In this document: positions 28,037 through 38,600 of the stretch, one piece after another
How positions within the stretch are numbered: position 1 is the first letter of the stretch
How the letters are laid out: each line of letters opens with the position of its first letter
Source: Sporohalobacter salinus
GTDB lineage: Bacteria > Bacillota > Halanaerobiia > Halobacteroidales > Acetohalobiaceae
NCBI RefSeq assembly: GCF_016908635.1
Contig: NZ_JAFBEG010000003.1
Location: 123,196-187,195 of the forward strand
Direction: 5' to 3'
DNA length: 64,000 bases
Translations under genes and position numbers: made by a program
The notes under the pieces: model-generated
What the model was told of the DNA's origin: nothing
Databases searched by the model: none
What the model saw: only the letters and a program-made list of their open reading frames with translations

Positions 28037-29776
28037 ATGCCAGGAGAATATTTTATAAATCAGAATAAAAAATGGCTAGGAGTAATGGAGATAATTGAAA
28101 TTAATTATCCACTTCCTAATATAGTTAAAGAATTAGAAGATTTCTTTTTTCGGCTTAATGTTAAACCGGTAATTGCTGGAGGAATTATTTCTGATAGTTA
28201 TTTAAAAATTAATGGTTTAATACCCGAAAATAAATCATCAGATATAGATATATTTTTGGATTTAAAAGTTGATGAGACTAGAATAAGAGAAGAATTAGCC
28301 GCTAAAGAAGAAATTAGTAATTTAACAGAGATACAGCAAAATGAAATTAAAGCTAATTATTCTAAAGAAATAGTTAATAAAAGAATAGCCTTCAAATATA
28401 AAGATTATAACTGTGATTTATTATTCTGTATTAATAATCGTACTAAGATTTGGGATTTTGATCTAACTTTTAGACAGCTTATGTATTTAGATGGTAAATT
28501 ATATTCTACCCAATTAGCACTTAATGATATTCAAAATAAGCTATTACGAGTTATAAATCCTGTTAATGGATTGATTACCCTACAACGTATAATTGAATTT
28601 CAACAAAAATATAATTTTAATGTAGAAAAGAAAAGTTTTAATCTGTTATTAGATTATATTGCTTGGGAAGGTACCAAAAAGGAATTAGCAACTAAAGAAC
28701 TTAGTGATTATATTACTCAGCGTTTTTTTACAGGTAAACTGCGTCGATATTACTTTCGCTGGCTTAGCCAGCGAAAGTCTCATGCTAGAGGATTATTTAC
28801 TTATCTGCTTAAAACAGATAAATACCATAATGACTACTTTAATGAGTTATTAGGTACTTATAATATTGAATATAATTCTAATTTAAATTATAGACGATTT
28901 ATAAATAAAATTAAAGATTTACAGTTTAAAGTAGAGACTGAGATCGAAGATAAAAAGATAATAATTAATAGTAGAGATAAAGTCTCATCAGCAGCTATTG
29001 ATTGGCAGAATTGCAGGCGAGTTAAGACTATCTTAGAAGAGTTAAGCCGACTGAAATTTAAAGAATTTATTTCTGGTTATATGAATAAAAGTAAGGTTAA
29101 AAAAATATATAAATGGCATTCACCTAAGCTGGGTAAGATGATAGAGGGGCTAAAGGACTTTATTAGTCAGCTTAATCTTGAATATTATCAGAACTATACT
29201 CTTAGACTTTGTAATCAATTATTGAAACTTTTTACTACCCGTGGTCCAAATAATTTGAAATTTAAGTTAACTATATCACAGCAGTCTGAAGATTTATTGT
29301 CTGTTTCTACTGAGCAAAACTGGACTAGCTGTTTAGAGTTACCCGAACCTGATCAACAGCGGATTAGTGCTGCTAGAGTAGCAGCTAATTTGCAACCTAA
29401 TACTATAGTAGCTTACATTACAGATTATGATGGTAATGAATGGCTAGGGCGAGTTTTAATCCAATTATTACAGAATGGTAAATTACAGTTAGAAAAATAT
29501 TATGGGGAACCAATGTTAAAAGAAATATTAATTAATAAATTAGAAAAGGTTATTAATCAAACAGGTTATCAGCTTAATAAACTTAATGTAAGTCGTAGTT
29601 GTACTTTTGTCGAATGGAAACCATATTCTGACCAAGGGCGGATAAAGGAATTAGATACAGACATCTATTGTAAGTATTATATAGATTATTCTTTACCGTC
29701 ATTTGTTCGCGAGAAAGTGAATAAAATAGGAGTGGAGTGTGAAACAAATGAAAAGACTGGCCTATTTAGGCCCTAG
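28037..29776 (+). CDS. nucleotidyltransferase-like protein of unknown function
   Basis: I do not recognise this 579-residue protein as a named family. Its N-terminus has the spacing of the nucleotidyltransferase (poly(A) polymerase/CCA-enzyme) fold: GG at 48-49, Asp69 and Asp71 in SSDIDIFLDL, and a possible third acid Asp127 in YNCDLLF. The middle is helical and basic. The C-terminal part (from about 400) has a distinct segment, STEQNWTSCLELPEPDQQ, then VAYITDYDGNEWLGRVLIQLL. ATG 28037 has AAAGGTGG six bases upstream. It lies between the RNase P RNA gene and pheA, overlapping pheA by about 29 bases. An RNA-modifying role is only a guess. A perfect 12-bp inverted repeat (28752-28778) lies within the gene. 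Confidence 0.6.
   Translation: MPGEYFINQNKKWLGVMEIIEINYPLPNIVKELEDFFFRLNVKPVIAGGIISDSYLKINGLIPENKSSDIDIFLDLKVDETRIREELAAKEEISNLTEIQQNEIKANYSKEIVNKRIAFKYKDYNCDLLFCINNRTKIWDFDLTFRQLMYLDGKLYSTQLALNDIQNKLLRVINPVNGLITLQRIIEFQQKYNFNVEKKSFNLLLDYIAWEGTKKELATKELSDYITQRFFTGKLRRYYFRWLSQRKSHARGLFTYLLKTDKYHNDYFNELLGTYNIEYNSNLNYRRFINKIKDLQFKVETEIEDKKIIINSRDKVSSAAIDWQNCRRVKTILEELSRLKFKEFISGYMNKSKVKKIYKWHSPKLGKMIEGLKDFISQLNLEYYQNYTLRLCNQLLKLFTTRGPNNLKFKLTISQQSEDLLSVSTEQNWTSCLELPEPDQQRISAARVAANLQPNTIVAYITDYDGNEWLGRVLIQLLQNGKLQLEKYYGEPMLKEILINKLEKVINQTGYQLNKLNVSRSCTFVEWKPYSDQGRIKELDTDIYCKYYIDYSLPSFVREKVNKIGVECETNEKTGLFRP
28752..28778. repeat. perfect 12-bp inverted repeat with TTA loop inside a coding region
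   Basis: ACTTTCGCTGGC (28752-28763), loop TTA, then the exact reverse complement (28767-28778). It is GC-richer than its surroundings and would fold tightly in mRNA. Confidence 0.8.
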
Positions 29777-30587
29777 AGGAACATTTACTAATGAAGCAGC
29801 TAAAAAATTTATAGGTAATAAAGATGTTGAATTAATACCTCATTGTGAAATAAGAACTTTAGTAGAAGCTGTAGCCAATCAGCAAGAAAAATATGGTTTG
29901 GTTCCAATTGAGAATTCATTAGAAGGTTCAGTAAATATCATTTTAGATCTTTTAGCTCATAAAGTTGATTTGAAGATTCAGGCAGAAATTTTAATGCCAA
30001 TTAATCATAATTTGATTGGTTGTTCTGGGGCTGATTTATCTCTGATAGAAAAAGTAGTATCTCATAGGCAAGCGTTGGCTCAATGTCGAGATAATTTAAA
30101 AGAGTTAATAGGGGACTTTGATGCAGTAAATTCTGATAGTACTGCTCAGGCTGCACATATTATTCAGCAGAAAGAAGCTTCTTGGGGGGCTGTAGGTTCT
30201 AGATTAGTGGCCGAACTCAATGGGCTTGATATTTTAGCATCTAATATCCAGGACAATGAATCGAACTGGACTCGGTTTGTACTTTTAAGTGAACAGGATA
30301 GTAAGCAGACTGAAAATTCTAAGACTTCTCTTGTCTGTTCACCGGTCAAGAATAGACCGGGGATTTTATATGAGATTCTAAAATTATTTGCAATCCAAAA
30401 TATTAATTTAACTAAGATAGAGTCACGACCAGCTCGTAAAACATTAGGAGAATATATTTTCTTTATTGATTTTGAAGGAGACAGAAGAGATGAAACGGTA
30501 AAAGAAATTTTAAAAGAATTAGAAAAGAAGACTTTAATGTTGAAAATTTTAGGTTCTTACCGACAATTTAAGTTTAATGAAGAATAA
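29748..30587 (+). CDS. pheA: prephenate dehydratase
   Basis: Converts prephenate to phenylpyruvate in phenylalanine synthesis. The 279-residue protein begins AYLGPRGTFTNEAA, has GLVPIENSLEGSVNIILDLL near 60 and the catalytic-region motif DSTAQAA near 130, then a C-terminal ACT domain with the phenylalanine-binding motif (NRPGILYEIL and KIESRPARK). ATG 29748 fits the family start; GTG 29739 has better spacing to AGGAG. It overlaps the preceding orphan gene, so the two are probably coupled. Confidence 0.95.
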   Translation: MKRLAYLGPRGTFTNEAAKKFIGNKDVELIPHCEIRTLVEAVANQQEKYGLVPIENSLEGSVNIILDLLAHKVDLKIQAEILMPINHNLIGCSGADLSLIEKVVSHRQALAQCRDNLKELIGDFDAVNSDSTAQAAHIIQQKEASWGAVGSRLVAELNGLDILASNIQDNESNWTRFVLLSEQDSKQTENSKTSLVCSPVKNRPGILYEILKLFAIQNINLTKIESRPARKTLGEYIFFIDFEGDRRDETVKEILKELEKKTLMLKILGSYRQFKFNEE

Positions 30588-30615
30588 ATCATTTTATATT
30601 TTAGGGGGGATAATT

Positions 30616-31380
30616 ATGGCTGGACATTCTAAATGGGCTAATATAAAACATCAAAAGAAGAAGGAAGACCGCAAAAGAGCTAAGCTATTTTCAAAATTGA
30701 GTAAACGAATTGCTGTAGAGGCTCGTGAAGGTGGCGGTGATCCAGAGAAAAATCCTAATTTGAGAATGGCTATTCAGAAAGCTAAAGATAATAATATGCC
30801 TAAAGATAATATTCAGCGAGCTATTGATCGTGGAACTGGTAATTTGGATGGTGTTGAATATGAACGTATTATCTATGAAGGATATGGACCAGCGGGAGTA
30901 GCTTTATATTTTGATTTGATGAGTGATAATCGAAATCGAACTGCTTCTGAACTTAGACATCTATTATCTCAATATGATGGTAATTTAGGAGAAAAAGGCT
31001 GTGTAGCTTGGATGTTTGATCGTAAAGGTCAATTAATTATCGATAGAACAGAGTTAGAAGTTGATGAAGATGACGTGATGATGTCTGCTTTAGAAGCTGG
31101 AGCTGAAGATATTTCTATTGAAGAACAAGTAATCGAAATCATAACTGAACCTAGTGATTTAGAGGATGTTAGAACGAGCATGGAGGAAGACAGTTATAAA
31201 TTTTCTTCTGGAGATGTCGTTATGATTCCAGAGAATACAGTTAAGGTTGATAATAAGAAAGATGCTCAGAAAGTATTAGACTTGATGGATGAAATAGAGG
31301 ATCATGATGATGTTCAGGATGTTTATTCTAATTTTGATATTCCTGATGAAATCATAGAAGAATTAGAAAATGAAGACTAG
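30616..31380 (+). CDS. YebC/PmpR family protein
   Basis: A 254-residue protein with the family opening MAGHSKWANIKHQKKKEDRKRAKLF (shown in part), and MPKDNIQRAIDRG and YEGYGPAGVAL further on. YebC-family proteins were annotated as transcription regulators; more recent work links some of them to translation of proline-rich stretches. I start at ATG 30616 behind TAGGGGGGAT; the frame continues upstream but without a better site. In many Firmicutes yebC lies just before ruvAB, as it roughly does here. Confidence 0.95.
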   Translation: MAGHSKWANIKHQKKKEDRKRAKLFSKLSKRIAVEAREGGGDPEKNPNLRMAIQKAKDNNMPKDNIQRAIDRGTGNLDGVEYERIIYEGYGPAGVALYFDLMSDNRNRTASELRHLLSQYDGNLGEKGCVAWMFDRKGQLIIDRTELEVDEDDVMMSALEAGAEDISIEEQVIEIITEPSDLEDVRTSMEEDSYKFSSGDVVMIPENTVKVDNKKDAQKVLDLMDEIEDHDDVQDVYSNFDIPDEIIEELENED

Positions 31381-31385
31381 TTTTC

Positions 31386-31424
31386 AAATGGCATTTAGAT
31401 CTGCAGATCTAAATGCCATTTTAT
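31386..31424 (+). terminator. palindromic terminator after yebC
   Basis: A perfect 36-base palindrome (31386-31421) centred on CTGCAG, followed by a short T-run. Confidence 0.85.
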
Positions 31425-31524
31425 TGTTACTAAGTAGGTATATTATCATCTTAATTGACAAATAATATCATAAAGTAGACTTATATTTGTCATTGAATAA
31501 TTATTATATCTAGAAGGTGATAAT

Positions 31525-32187
31525 ATGTTCAGTAAAAAGAAGATCATTTTAATTTCATTAGTACTTTTTATTTTGACTTCAATATTTGTTTATTTTGGAT
31601 TGAACTTATATGATAGCAATGAAAGTACTCCTAAAGAAAATAATGAAAAAATAGAATCTAAGGCTAAAAAAGATTTAAAACAATCTCAACAAAATTTTTC
31701 TCAGTTAATTGAAGATAAAAAGAAAGAATTTGAAACTAAATTAGAACTAGCAGAGGAGCAATTTCAGACGAGTCTAAATCCTGTTTTGATCTTTAAAACT
31801 CATTATACGCGTTGTGGTGATATAATTGTTGAAAGACAAAAAATAAAAAATGAATTTAAGATTAATAATTTAATTACTAAATATTCTCAATGGAAATTAG
31901 TAAAGAAGAATAAACAAAAAATTATTTTAGAGAGAAGAGTAGATAAGGTTTGTCCGGAGCATAAAGAAGGGCTGTATTTGGGAATTAAAGGTGGGATCGT
32001 AGCTATATTTTATGGAACTCCAGATGAAGATAAAAGGATTTTAAAACGTAAGACTAATATTTCTATTGATCTTTTACCGTCTAGAGAAATTAAGAAGCTA
32101 AAAGAGGGAATTATAGTTGACTCACAAAAAGAATTGCTAACAATATTGGAAGGATTGGGCAGTATTCAAGATGAACAGTTTGAATAG
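31525..32187 (+). CDS. bofC: BofC-like protein (sporulation-associated, membrane anchored)
   Basis: A 220-residue protein with one N-terminal membrane segment (about 6-26), a charged coiled linker (35-85), and a C-terminal domain matching BofC: KVCPEHKEGLYLGIKGG and a later ISIDLLPSREIKKLKEGI. In Bacillus, BofC in the forespore restrains the SpoIVB signal that activates sigma-K. The first half differs from Bacillus BofC, so the match concerns the C-terminal domain. Its place just ahead of ruvAB is the same as in Bacillus. It suggests that the organism, or its ancestor, forms spores. Confidence 0.75.
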   Translation: MFSKKKIILISLVLFILTSIFVYFGLNLYDSNESTPKENNEKIESKAKKDLKQSQQNFSQLIEDKKKEFETKLELAEEQFQTSLNPVLIFKTHYTRCGDIIVERQKIKNEFKINNLITKYSQWKLVKKNKQKIILERRVDKVCPEHKEGLYLGIKGGIVAIFYGTPDEDKRILKRKTNISIDLLPSREIKKLKEGIIVDSQKELLTILEGLGSIQDEQFE

Positions 32188-32317
32188 AGTTATTTACAAC
32201 CTTACATTCGGCTGTTACTTTATCTTTTTAAGAAAGGAAAAAGAACTTTAGTCTAGAAATAAGTGTAGGTAGCACTTAATTAATCTAAAGTTTGTAGTTA
32301 GTTATGGAGGGGAGAAG

Positions 32318-32932
32318 ATGATAGCATATCTCAAAGGAGAGTTAGCACTAAAAGGGGAATCACATATTGTCATTGATGTTCGAGGAGTAGGTTATGAAGT
32401 GATTATTCCCACATCGGTACAGAATCGTCTACCGAATATAGGAGAGAATATTAAAGTATATACTCATACTTATGTGCGAGAGGATAGATTTGTTTTATAT
32501 GGTTTCCTACAGATGAGTGAGTTGGAGTTATTTGGAAAGTTATTAAAAGTTTCTAAAGTTGGTCCTAAAGTAGCAGTTAGTATTTTATCTACTTTGAATG
32601 CTAGAGAATTTAAATTGGCAGTAGCTAAAGAGGATGTTGAGATTCTAAAAGAAGTTAAAGGTATTGGGAAGAAGACAGCTCAAAGATTAATTTTGGAGAT
32701 GAAAGGTAAGATAGATTTAGATCGGATAATTAAAGAGGAAGATGAAAGTAGTCAATCAATTACTGGAGTAAAGCGAGAAGAAGCAGTAGAAGGGCTGATG
32801 AATTTAGGTTATAATGTTCAAGAAGCTCGTCAAGCAGTAACTGAGTCTTGTAAAGATGTAGATGAAGCTGCTGAGGTAGAAGAAATTATTAAATTGGCTT
32901 TACAGAAGTTTGGTCAGAGTAATGAGTCTTAG
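32318..32932 (+). CDS. ruvA: Holliday junction helicase subunit RuvA
   Basis: RuvA binds four-way DNA junctions and guides RuvB branch migration. The 204-residue protein has the N-terminal OB fold (MIAYLKGELALKGES, then THTYVREDRFVLYGF), the helix-hairpin-helix pairs (VSKVGPKVAVSIL and VKGIGKKTAQRLILEMKGK), and the C-terminal RuvB-contact domain. ATG follows GGAGGGGAGAAG. ruvB begins 23 bases later; ruvC is not here. Confidence 0.97.
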   Translation: MIAYLKGELALKGESHIVIDVRGVGYEVIIPTSVQNRLPNIGENIKVYTHTYVREDRFVLYGFLQMSELELFGKLLKVSKVGPKVAVSILSTLNAREFKLAVAKEDVEILKEVKGIGKKTAQRLILEMKGKIDLDRIIKEEDESSQSITGVKREEAVEGLMNLGYNVQEARQAVTESCKDVDEAAEVEEIIKLALQKFGQSNES

Positions 32933-32955
32933 ATTTATTTTAGGAGGAACTACTT

Positions 32956-33957
32956 ATGGAGGATAGAATAGTATCACCAGATGAAAATAGATCAGATAGA
33001 GAGTTAGATTTAAGTCTGAGGCCCAAAAATTTAAATGAATATATTGGTCAGGAAAAAGTAAAGAATAATTTAGAGATATTTATAGAAGCAGCTAAAGGAC
33101 GAGGAGAAGCTTTAGATCATGTTCTATTATATGGGCCACCTGGATTAGGTAAGACCACATTAGCTAATATAATTGCTAATGAAATGGAAGTTAATATTAA
33201 AATCACTTCTGGTCCGGCTATTGAGCGGCCTGGGGATTTAGCAGCTATTTTAACTAATTTAAATCCAAATGATGTCTTATTTATAGACGAAATTCATCGG
33301 CTTAATCGAATGGTAGAAGAGGTTCTTTATCCGGCTATGGAAGATTTTGCTTTAGATATTATTATCGGTGATGGGCCTAGTGCGCGATCTGTACGGCTAG
33401 ATTTGGCTCAATTTACTTTAGTAGGGGCGACTACAAAAGCAGGCTTACTTACTTCTCCACTGCGGGATAGATTTGGAGTAATCAGTAGATTGAAGTTGTA
33501 TAGTACCGAAGAATTACAGCAGATAGTCTATCGTTCAGCCCGAGTTTTGAATGTAGAAATTGATGAGGCTGGTGCATTAGAATTAGCCAAACGGTCGCGG
33601 GGAACTCCTAGAATTGCTAATCGATTATTAAAGAGGGTGAGAGATTATGCTCAGGTTAGAGCTGATGGAGTGATTACTAAAGAAGTGGCTAAGGCAGGAT
33701 TGAAGATGTTAGAAGTAGATGAATTAGGATTAGATGATATAGATCGCAAGATGCTTTTAACATTGATTAATAAATTTAGTGGTGGGCCTGTTGGATTGAA
33801 TACTCTATCAGCTGCTGTTGGGGAAGAAGAAACAACTATTGAGGATGTTTACGAACCTTATCTACTACAGATTGGTTATCTCCAACGAACTCCTCGAGGA
33901 AGAGTAGCTACCAAATTAGCTTATGAACATTTTGATTTAGACTATATGGAGGAATAA
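32956..33957 (+). CDS. ruvB: Holliday junction helicase motor RuvB
   Basis: AAA+ ATPase that drives branch migration. The 333-residue protein has [20 protein letters not shown] near the start, Walker [16 protein letters not shown] near 57, Walker [22 protein letters not shown] in part, sensor [18 protein letters not shown], and a C-terminal winged helix ending in the RTPRGR segment. Its stop overlaps the next start by one base. Confidence 0.97.
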   Translation: MEDRIVSPDENRSDRELDLSLRPKNLNEYIGQEKVKNNLEIFIEAAKGRGEALDHVLLYGPPGLGKTTLANIIANEMEVNIKITSGPAIERPGDLAAILTNLNPNDVLFIDEIHRLNRMVEEVLYPAMEDFALDIIIGDGPSARSVRLDLAQFTLVGATTKAGLLTSPLRDRFGVISRLKLYSTEELQQIVYRSARVLNVEIDEAGALELAKRSRGTPRIANRLLKRVRDYAQVRADGVITKEVAKAGLKMLEVDELGLDDIDRKMLLTLINKFSGGPVGLNTLSAAVGEEETTIEDVYEPYLLQIGYLQRTPRGRVATKLAYEHFDLDYMEE

Positions 33958-34178
33958 TGATGGGGTCTCAATTTCATGGAATAGGTAAGAATTTAATTAT
34001 TATTGGTCTATTGTTGGTAGTAGTAGGAATTATTTTCACCCTAGATTTAAATCTTCCTTTAGGGAGATTACCTGGGGATATTAAAATTGAATGGGAGAAT
34101 TTTAGTTTCTATTTTCCAATTACTACTTCAATTATTTTAAGTGTGATTTTGTCAATATTGCTTAAATTATTCAAATAA
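33957..34178 (+). CDS. DUF2905 small membrane protein
   Basis: A 73-residue protein with two hydrophobic segments (about 11-30 and 48-70) flanking LPLGRLPGDIKIEWENFSFYFP, the signature of DUF2905. It commonly lies between ruvB and queA in Firmicutes and related groups. No function is known. Its ATG overlaps the ruvB stop. Confidence 0.88.
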   Translation: MMGSQFHGIGKNLIIIGLLLVVVGIIFTLDLNLPLGRLPGDIKIEWENFSFYFPITTSIILSVILSILLKLFK

Positions 34179-34210
34179 AATTATATAAGTAATTGATGGA
34201 GGAATTGATA

Positions 34211-35236
34211 ATGAAAGTATCAGACTTTGACTATGATTTACCTGAAGAGTTAATTGCTCAAAAACCTGCAGATCCTAGAGATGAGTCTCAATTGATGGTT
34301 TTGGATCGAAATACAGGTAGAATAACAGAAGGGATTTTTAAAGAAATTGTTAATTTTATAGAGCCAGGAGATACTATAGTTTTAAATAATACTGAAGTAA
34401 TTCCAGCTCGGCTCTATGGTAAAAAAGAAGAAACTGGTGGAAAAGTTGAGTTTTTATTATTAACAGAAACTGGACTAGATACTTGGGAGGTTTTAGTTAA
34501 ACCAGGAAGAAAGGTTAAAATAGGTACTAGAGTTGTATTTGGAGATAATGACTTAATAGCAGAAGTAAAAGGCAGGACTGATTTTGGCGGCAGAGTAGTT
34601 GAATTTGAGTATGATGGAGTTTTTGCTGAAGTGCTGGATAAATTAGGAGAGATGCCGTTGCCTCCTTATATTACTAAGGAGTTAGAAAAGAAAGAACAGT
34701 ACCAAACAGTTTATGCTCAAAAGAGAGGAGCAGCAGCAGCTCCTACAGCTGGACTTCATTTTACTGAAGAAGTTTTGGATCAGTTAGAAGATAAGGGAAT
34801 AAATATTGCTACTATCACGCTACATGTAGGTTTAGGGACTTTTCGACCTGTTAGAGCTGATAAAGTAGAGGAACATGATATGCATGCAGAATATTATGAA
34901 GTTACTGATAAAGCAGCTAAAACTATTAATCAGACTAAAGAAGTTGGTGGAAAAGTTATTGCTGTTGGAACTACAGTAACAAGAACTTTAGAGACTGTTG
35001 GTAGTGAAGATGGGTATGTTGCGGCAGATAAAGGATGGACAGATATTTTTATCTATCCCGGGTATGAATTTAAGGTGGTTGATGAATTATTGACTAATTT
35101 TCATTTACCTAAATCAACGTTAATTATGATGATCAGTGCTTTTGCAGGTTATGATAAAGTAATGTCAGCTTATCAGCAGGCAATAGATAAGAAATATCGC
35201 TTTTATAGCTTTGGAGATGCAATGTTAATTACTTAA
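34211..35236 (+). CDS. queA: S-adenosylmethionine:tRNA ribosyltransferase-isomerase
   Basis: QueA builds epoxyqueuosine on tRNA by transferring ribose from S-adenosylmethionine to the preQ1 base. The 341-residue protein opens [28 protein letters not shown] (partly shown) and carries [12 protein letters not shown], the [12 protein letters not shown] motif and the C-terminal [17 protein letters not shown]. The ATG at 34211 has TGGAGGAATT upstream. tgt follows at once, giving two consecutive steps of the queuosine pathway. Confidence 0.97.
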   Translation: MKVSDFDYDLPEELIAQKPADPRDESQLMVLDRNTGRITEGIFKEIVNFIEPGDTIVLNNTEVIPARLYGKKEETGGKVEFLLLTETGLDTWEVLVKPGRKVKIGTRVVFGDNDLIAEVKGRTDFGGRVVEFEYDGVFAEVLDKLGEMPLPPYITKELEKKEQYQTVYAQKRGAAAAPTAGLHFTEEVLDQLEDKGINIATITLHVGLGTFRPVRADKVEEHDMHAEYYEVTDKAAKTINQTKEVGGKVIAVGTTVTRTLETVGSEDGYVAADKGWTDIFIYPGYEFKVVDELLTNFHLPKSTLIMMISAFAGYDKVMSAYQQAIDKKYRFYSFGDAMLIT

Positions 35237-35249
35237 GGAGGCAGCTTAA

Positions 35250-36368
<1,119 letters not shown>

Positions 36369-36466
36369 ATCAATAAAAAGGTTAAAATAAAATAGAGGAG
36401 TTAGTTAGGTTATATTGAATTATAAAATAGTAGTTAATAATTAATTTTAATAAGGAGGAATGATTC

Positions 36467-36748
36467 ATGGATATTGTAATGAGTTTATTACCTTGGGTAG
36501 CTATTTTTGGTGTTTTTTGGTTTTTATTTATTAGACCACAAAAAAAGCAAAAGCAAGAACATGAAAATATGGTTAATAATCTTGAAGCAGGAGATGAAAT
36601 TATAACTATTGGTGGTATTAAGGGAACGATAACTGAGATTGATGGTGAAGAGTTTAAATTAAAGATCTCACCAGAAGTAGAAGTTGAACTAGTTAAAAAG
36701 GCTATTGGTCGTCTAGCCAATAATAATAAAGGGGATAATGAGGAATAA
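36467..36748 (+). CDS. yajC: preprotein translocase accessory subunit YajC
   Basis: A 93-residue membrane protein: one transmembrane helix (about 7-23, WVAIFGVFWFLFIRPQKKQ) and a soluble domain with LEAGDEIITIGGIKGTI, the YajC signature. It works with SecDF, whose genes lie about 2.6 kb downstream, and with YidC. ATG has TAAGGAGGAATG upstream. The tgt-yajC-secDF order is common; here lepB and three other genes are inserted. Confidence 0.95.
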   Translation: MDIVMSLLPWVAIFGVFWFLFIRPQKKQKQEHENMVNNLEAGDEIITIGGIKGTITEIDGEEFKLKISPEVEVELVKKAIGRLANNNKGDNEE

Positions 36749-36810
36749 TTTGATTTTAAATAATATTTAGTTTGGAACTGGTTTGTAATGTAGGGAGGAT
36801 AGAATGGTTT

Positions 36811-37359
36811 ATGCAGATTACTAAAAGAGAAGTTAGAGAGTTTTTTGAATCAGTAGTAATTGCAGGAGTCTTAGCTTTTTTTATTATTACTTTTGTAGCT
36901 CAATCTTTTGTAGTTCAAGGTCAATCAATGGAACCAACTTTACATAATGGAGAGCGGCTATTTGTTGATAAAGTTTCTTATCGTTTCAGTAATCCTGATA
37001 GAGGAGATATTATTGTCTTTAGTCCTAAAGGTTCACCAAATAAGAAATATATTAAGCGAGTAATTGGTTTACCTGGTGATAAAGTAATGATTAGAAAGAG
37101 AAAGGTATATGTGAATGGGAATCCAATTAAAGAAGATTATACTTTAGAAAAAACCTTAGGAAATTTTGGTCCTTATCATGTACCTAAAAAACACCTATTT
37201 GTACTTGGGGATAATCGAAACAATAGTGCTGATAGCCGTTATACTTCTTTGGTTGGATTCGTATCTTATGATTCAATAGAAGGAAGAGCTTTTTGGGTTT
37301 ATTGGCCTTTAGATAATATGAGAGTTATTGATCACGAAAGTTATAAAAATATAAATTAG
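36811..37359 (+). CDS. lepB: type I signal peptidase
   Basis: Cleaves signal peptides from exported proteins at the outer face of the cytoplasmic membrane. The 182-residue protein has one N-terminal membrane segment (about 14-35), the catalytic serine Ser39 in QGQSMEPTL, the general base Lys82 in KKYIKRVIGLPGD, and GDNRNNSADSRYTSLVGFV. ATG 36811 follows GGGAGGA by about 12 bases, which is long; no better in-frame start is visible. It ends in a terminator. Confidence 0.94.
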   Translation: MQITKREVREFFESVVIAGVLAFFIITFVAQSFVVQGQSMEPTLHNGERLFVDKVSYRFSNPDRGDIIVFSPKGSPNKKYIKRVIGLPGDKVMIRKRKVYVNGNPIKEDYTLEKTLGNFGPYHVPKKHLFVLGDNRNNSADSRYTSLVGFVSYDSIEGRAFWVYWPLDNMRVIDHESYKNIN

Positions 37360-37392
37360 TAACAATCTTAGGAAGCATGATATAGCAATTAG

Positions 37393-37431
37393 AAGGCTGT
37401 CATTCTAAATTCCAGAATGATAGTCTTTTTT
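37393..37431 (+). terminator. terminator after lepB
   Basis: A 14-bp stem with two G-U pairs (37393-37406 with 37414-37427) and a T-run. Confidence 0.85.
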
Positions 37432-37485
37432 ATAGGATATAATTAATAATTAGTGATTATAATAAAGAAGGAAGTGTCAATAAGA

Positions 37486-38190
37486 ATGGAAGTAAAGATT
37501 GGAGTTGCTAAAAGATCTAAATATGGTATTTCTCCAAGCGGAGATACAGTGGAAGTAGTAGAACGACCCCAGGGTGGTTTTTCTGTTATATTAGTTGATG
37601 GACAAGGTAGTGGTCAGAGTGCTAAGACTCTCAGTAATTTAGTAGTAAATAAGGCCACTTCATTAATAGGTGACGGGGCGCGTGATGGTGCTGTTGGACG
37701 AGCTGTTCATGATTATCTTTATACACTTCGGCGTGGTAAGGCATCATCAACTCTGAATATTTTATCGGTGGATTTAAATACAGAGTCAGTTGTTCTTTCT
37801 AGAAATAGTAATACGCCAATTATCTTGGTGCATAATCGAGAAGTTACTCTATTTGACCGGAAAGTTAAAAGTATTGGTTTTCATGAAGAAGTAAAACCAG
37901 CAATTAATGAATTAGATTTGCAGATAGGAATGAAATTCCTTGCTTTTTCGGATGGTATTTTACATGCAGGAAGAAGGTTTGACCAACAGATAGAATTAAA
38001 AGAATTAGTTGAAATATGTAAGGATAGTGTTGCGAAAGAAGTAGATGACTTGGCTAAAAAGGTTTTGACTTATGCTTTGAATTTAGATGAAGGTCGTCCT
38101 CAGGATGATATGACAGTAGTTACGTTAGGAATAGCTGAGAATATTGATGATAAAGAGATCAGAGAATATAGTTTATCATTACCCATTTAA
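37486..38190 (+). CDS. PP2C/SpoIIE-type phosphatase-domain protein
   Basis: A 234-residue single-domain protein. It has the PPM/SpoIIE layout: VILVDGQGSGQSAKTLSNL near 35 with metal-binding Asp38, an SRNSNTPIIL segment, LAFSDGILHAG with a second Asp, and the C-terminal GRPQDDMTVVTLGI. These enzymes remove phosphate from Ser/Thr of regulators such as anti-sigma antagonists. No anti-sigma partner is visible nearby. ATG 37486 has AGGAAGTG upstream. It heads a three-gene run with a P-loop protein and an HD protein just before secDF. Confidence 0.85.
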   Translation: MEVKIGVAKRSKYGISPSGDTVEVVERPQGGFSVILVDGQGSGQSAKTLSNLVVNKATSLIGDGARDGAVGRAVHDYLYTLRRGKASSTLNILSVDLNTESVVLSRNSNTPIILVHNREVTLFDRKVKSIGFHEEVKPAINELDLQIGMKFLAFSDGILHAGRRFDQQIELKELVEICKDSVAKEVDDLAKKVLTYALNLDEGRPQDDMTVVTLGIAENIDDKEIREYSLSLPI

Positions 38191-38211
38191 TCTAGAAGGC
38201 GGTGCTTAGTT

Positions 38212-38577
38212 GTGCAAAAAGAGGATATTACTATCTTAATTGTGGGTATCTGTGCTTCAGGAAAGTCATCAGTAGTAGAAAGATTAAAAGAACTTGGGTT
38301 TGATGCATATACTTGTGCTCAGGAACATTCTTGTGTTAAATCATTATGGACAAAATTAGCTCCTGATGTATTAGTAGTTTTAGATTGTGATTATGAAACA
38401 ATTAAGCAGCGCCGAAAAGTTCAGTGGGGAGAAGAAAGAATTAAGGTGCAAAAAAAGCGCCTTCAGAATGCATTAGAAAACTGTGATCTATATTTAAAAA
38501 CAGATGATTTAAATTTAGAGGAAACGGTTAGAGAAATTATTAAATATTTATTTACTAATGGACTGATAACTAAGTAA
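38212..38577 (+). CDS. small P-loop NTPase, kinase-like
   Basis: A 121-residue protein starting at GTG 38212, seven bases after AAGGCGGTG. It has a Walker A loop GICASGKSS at 12-20 and a later DVLVVLDCDYETIKQRRK that resembles the lid and nucleotide-binding part of small-molecule kinases, but it is shorter than adenylate or shikimate kinase. Three cysteines (Cys14, and two near 35-41) are unusual. The substrate is unknown; a kinase acting opposite the neighbouring phosphatase is possible but is pure inference. Confidence 0.65.
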   Translation: MQKEDITILIVGICASGKSSVVERLKELGFDAYTCAQEHSCVKSLWTKLAPDVLVVLDCDYETIKQRRKVQWGEERIKVQKKRLQNALENCDLYLKTDDLNLEETVREIIKYLFTNGLITK

Positions 38578-38600
38578 AAAGATAAAAAGAGGTGAAGGAA

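Noticed and set aside
31386..31421. Palindrome as the end of an insertion sequence
   Set aside because: It is followed by Ts, lies right behind yebC and has no partner repeat or transposase; it is a terminator.
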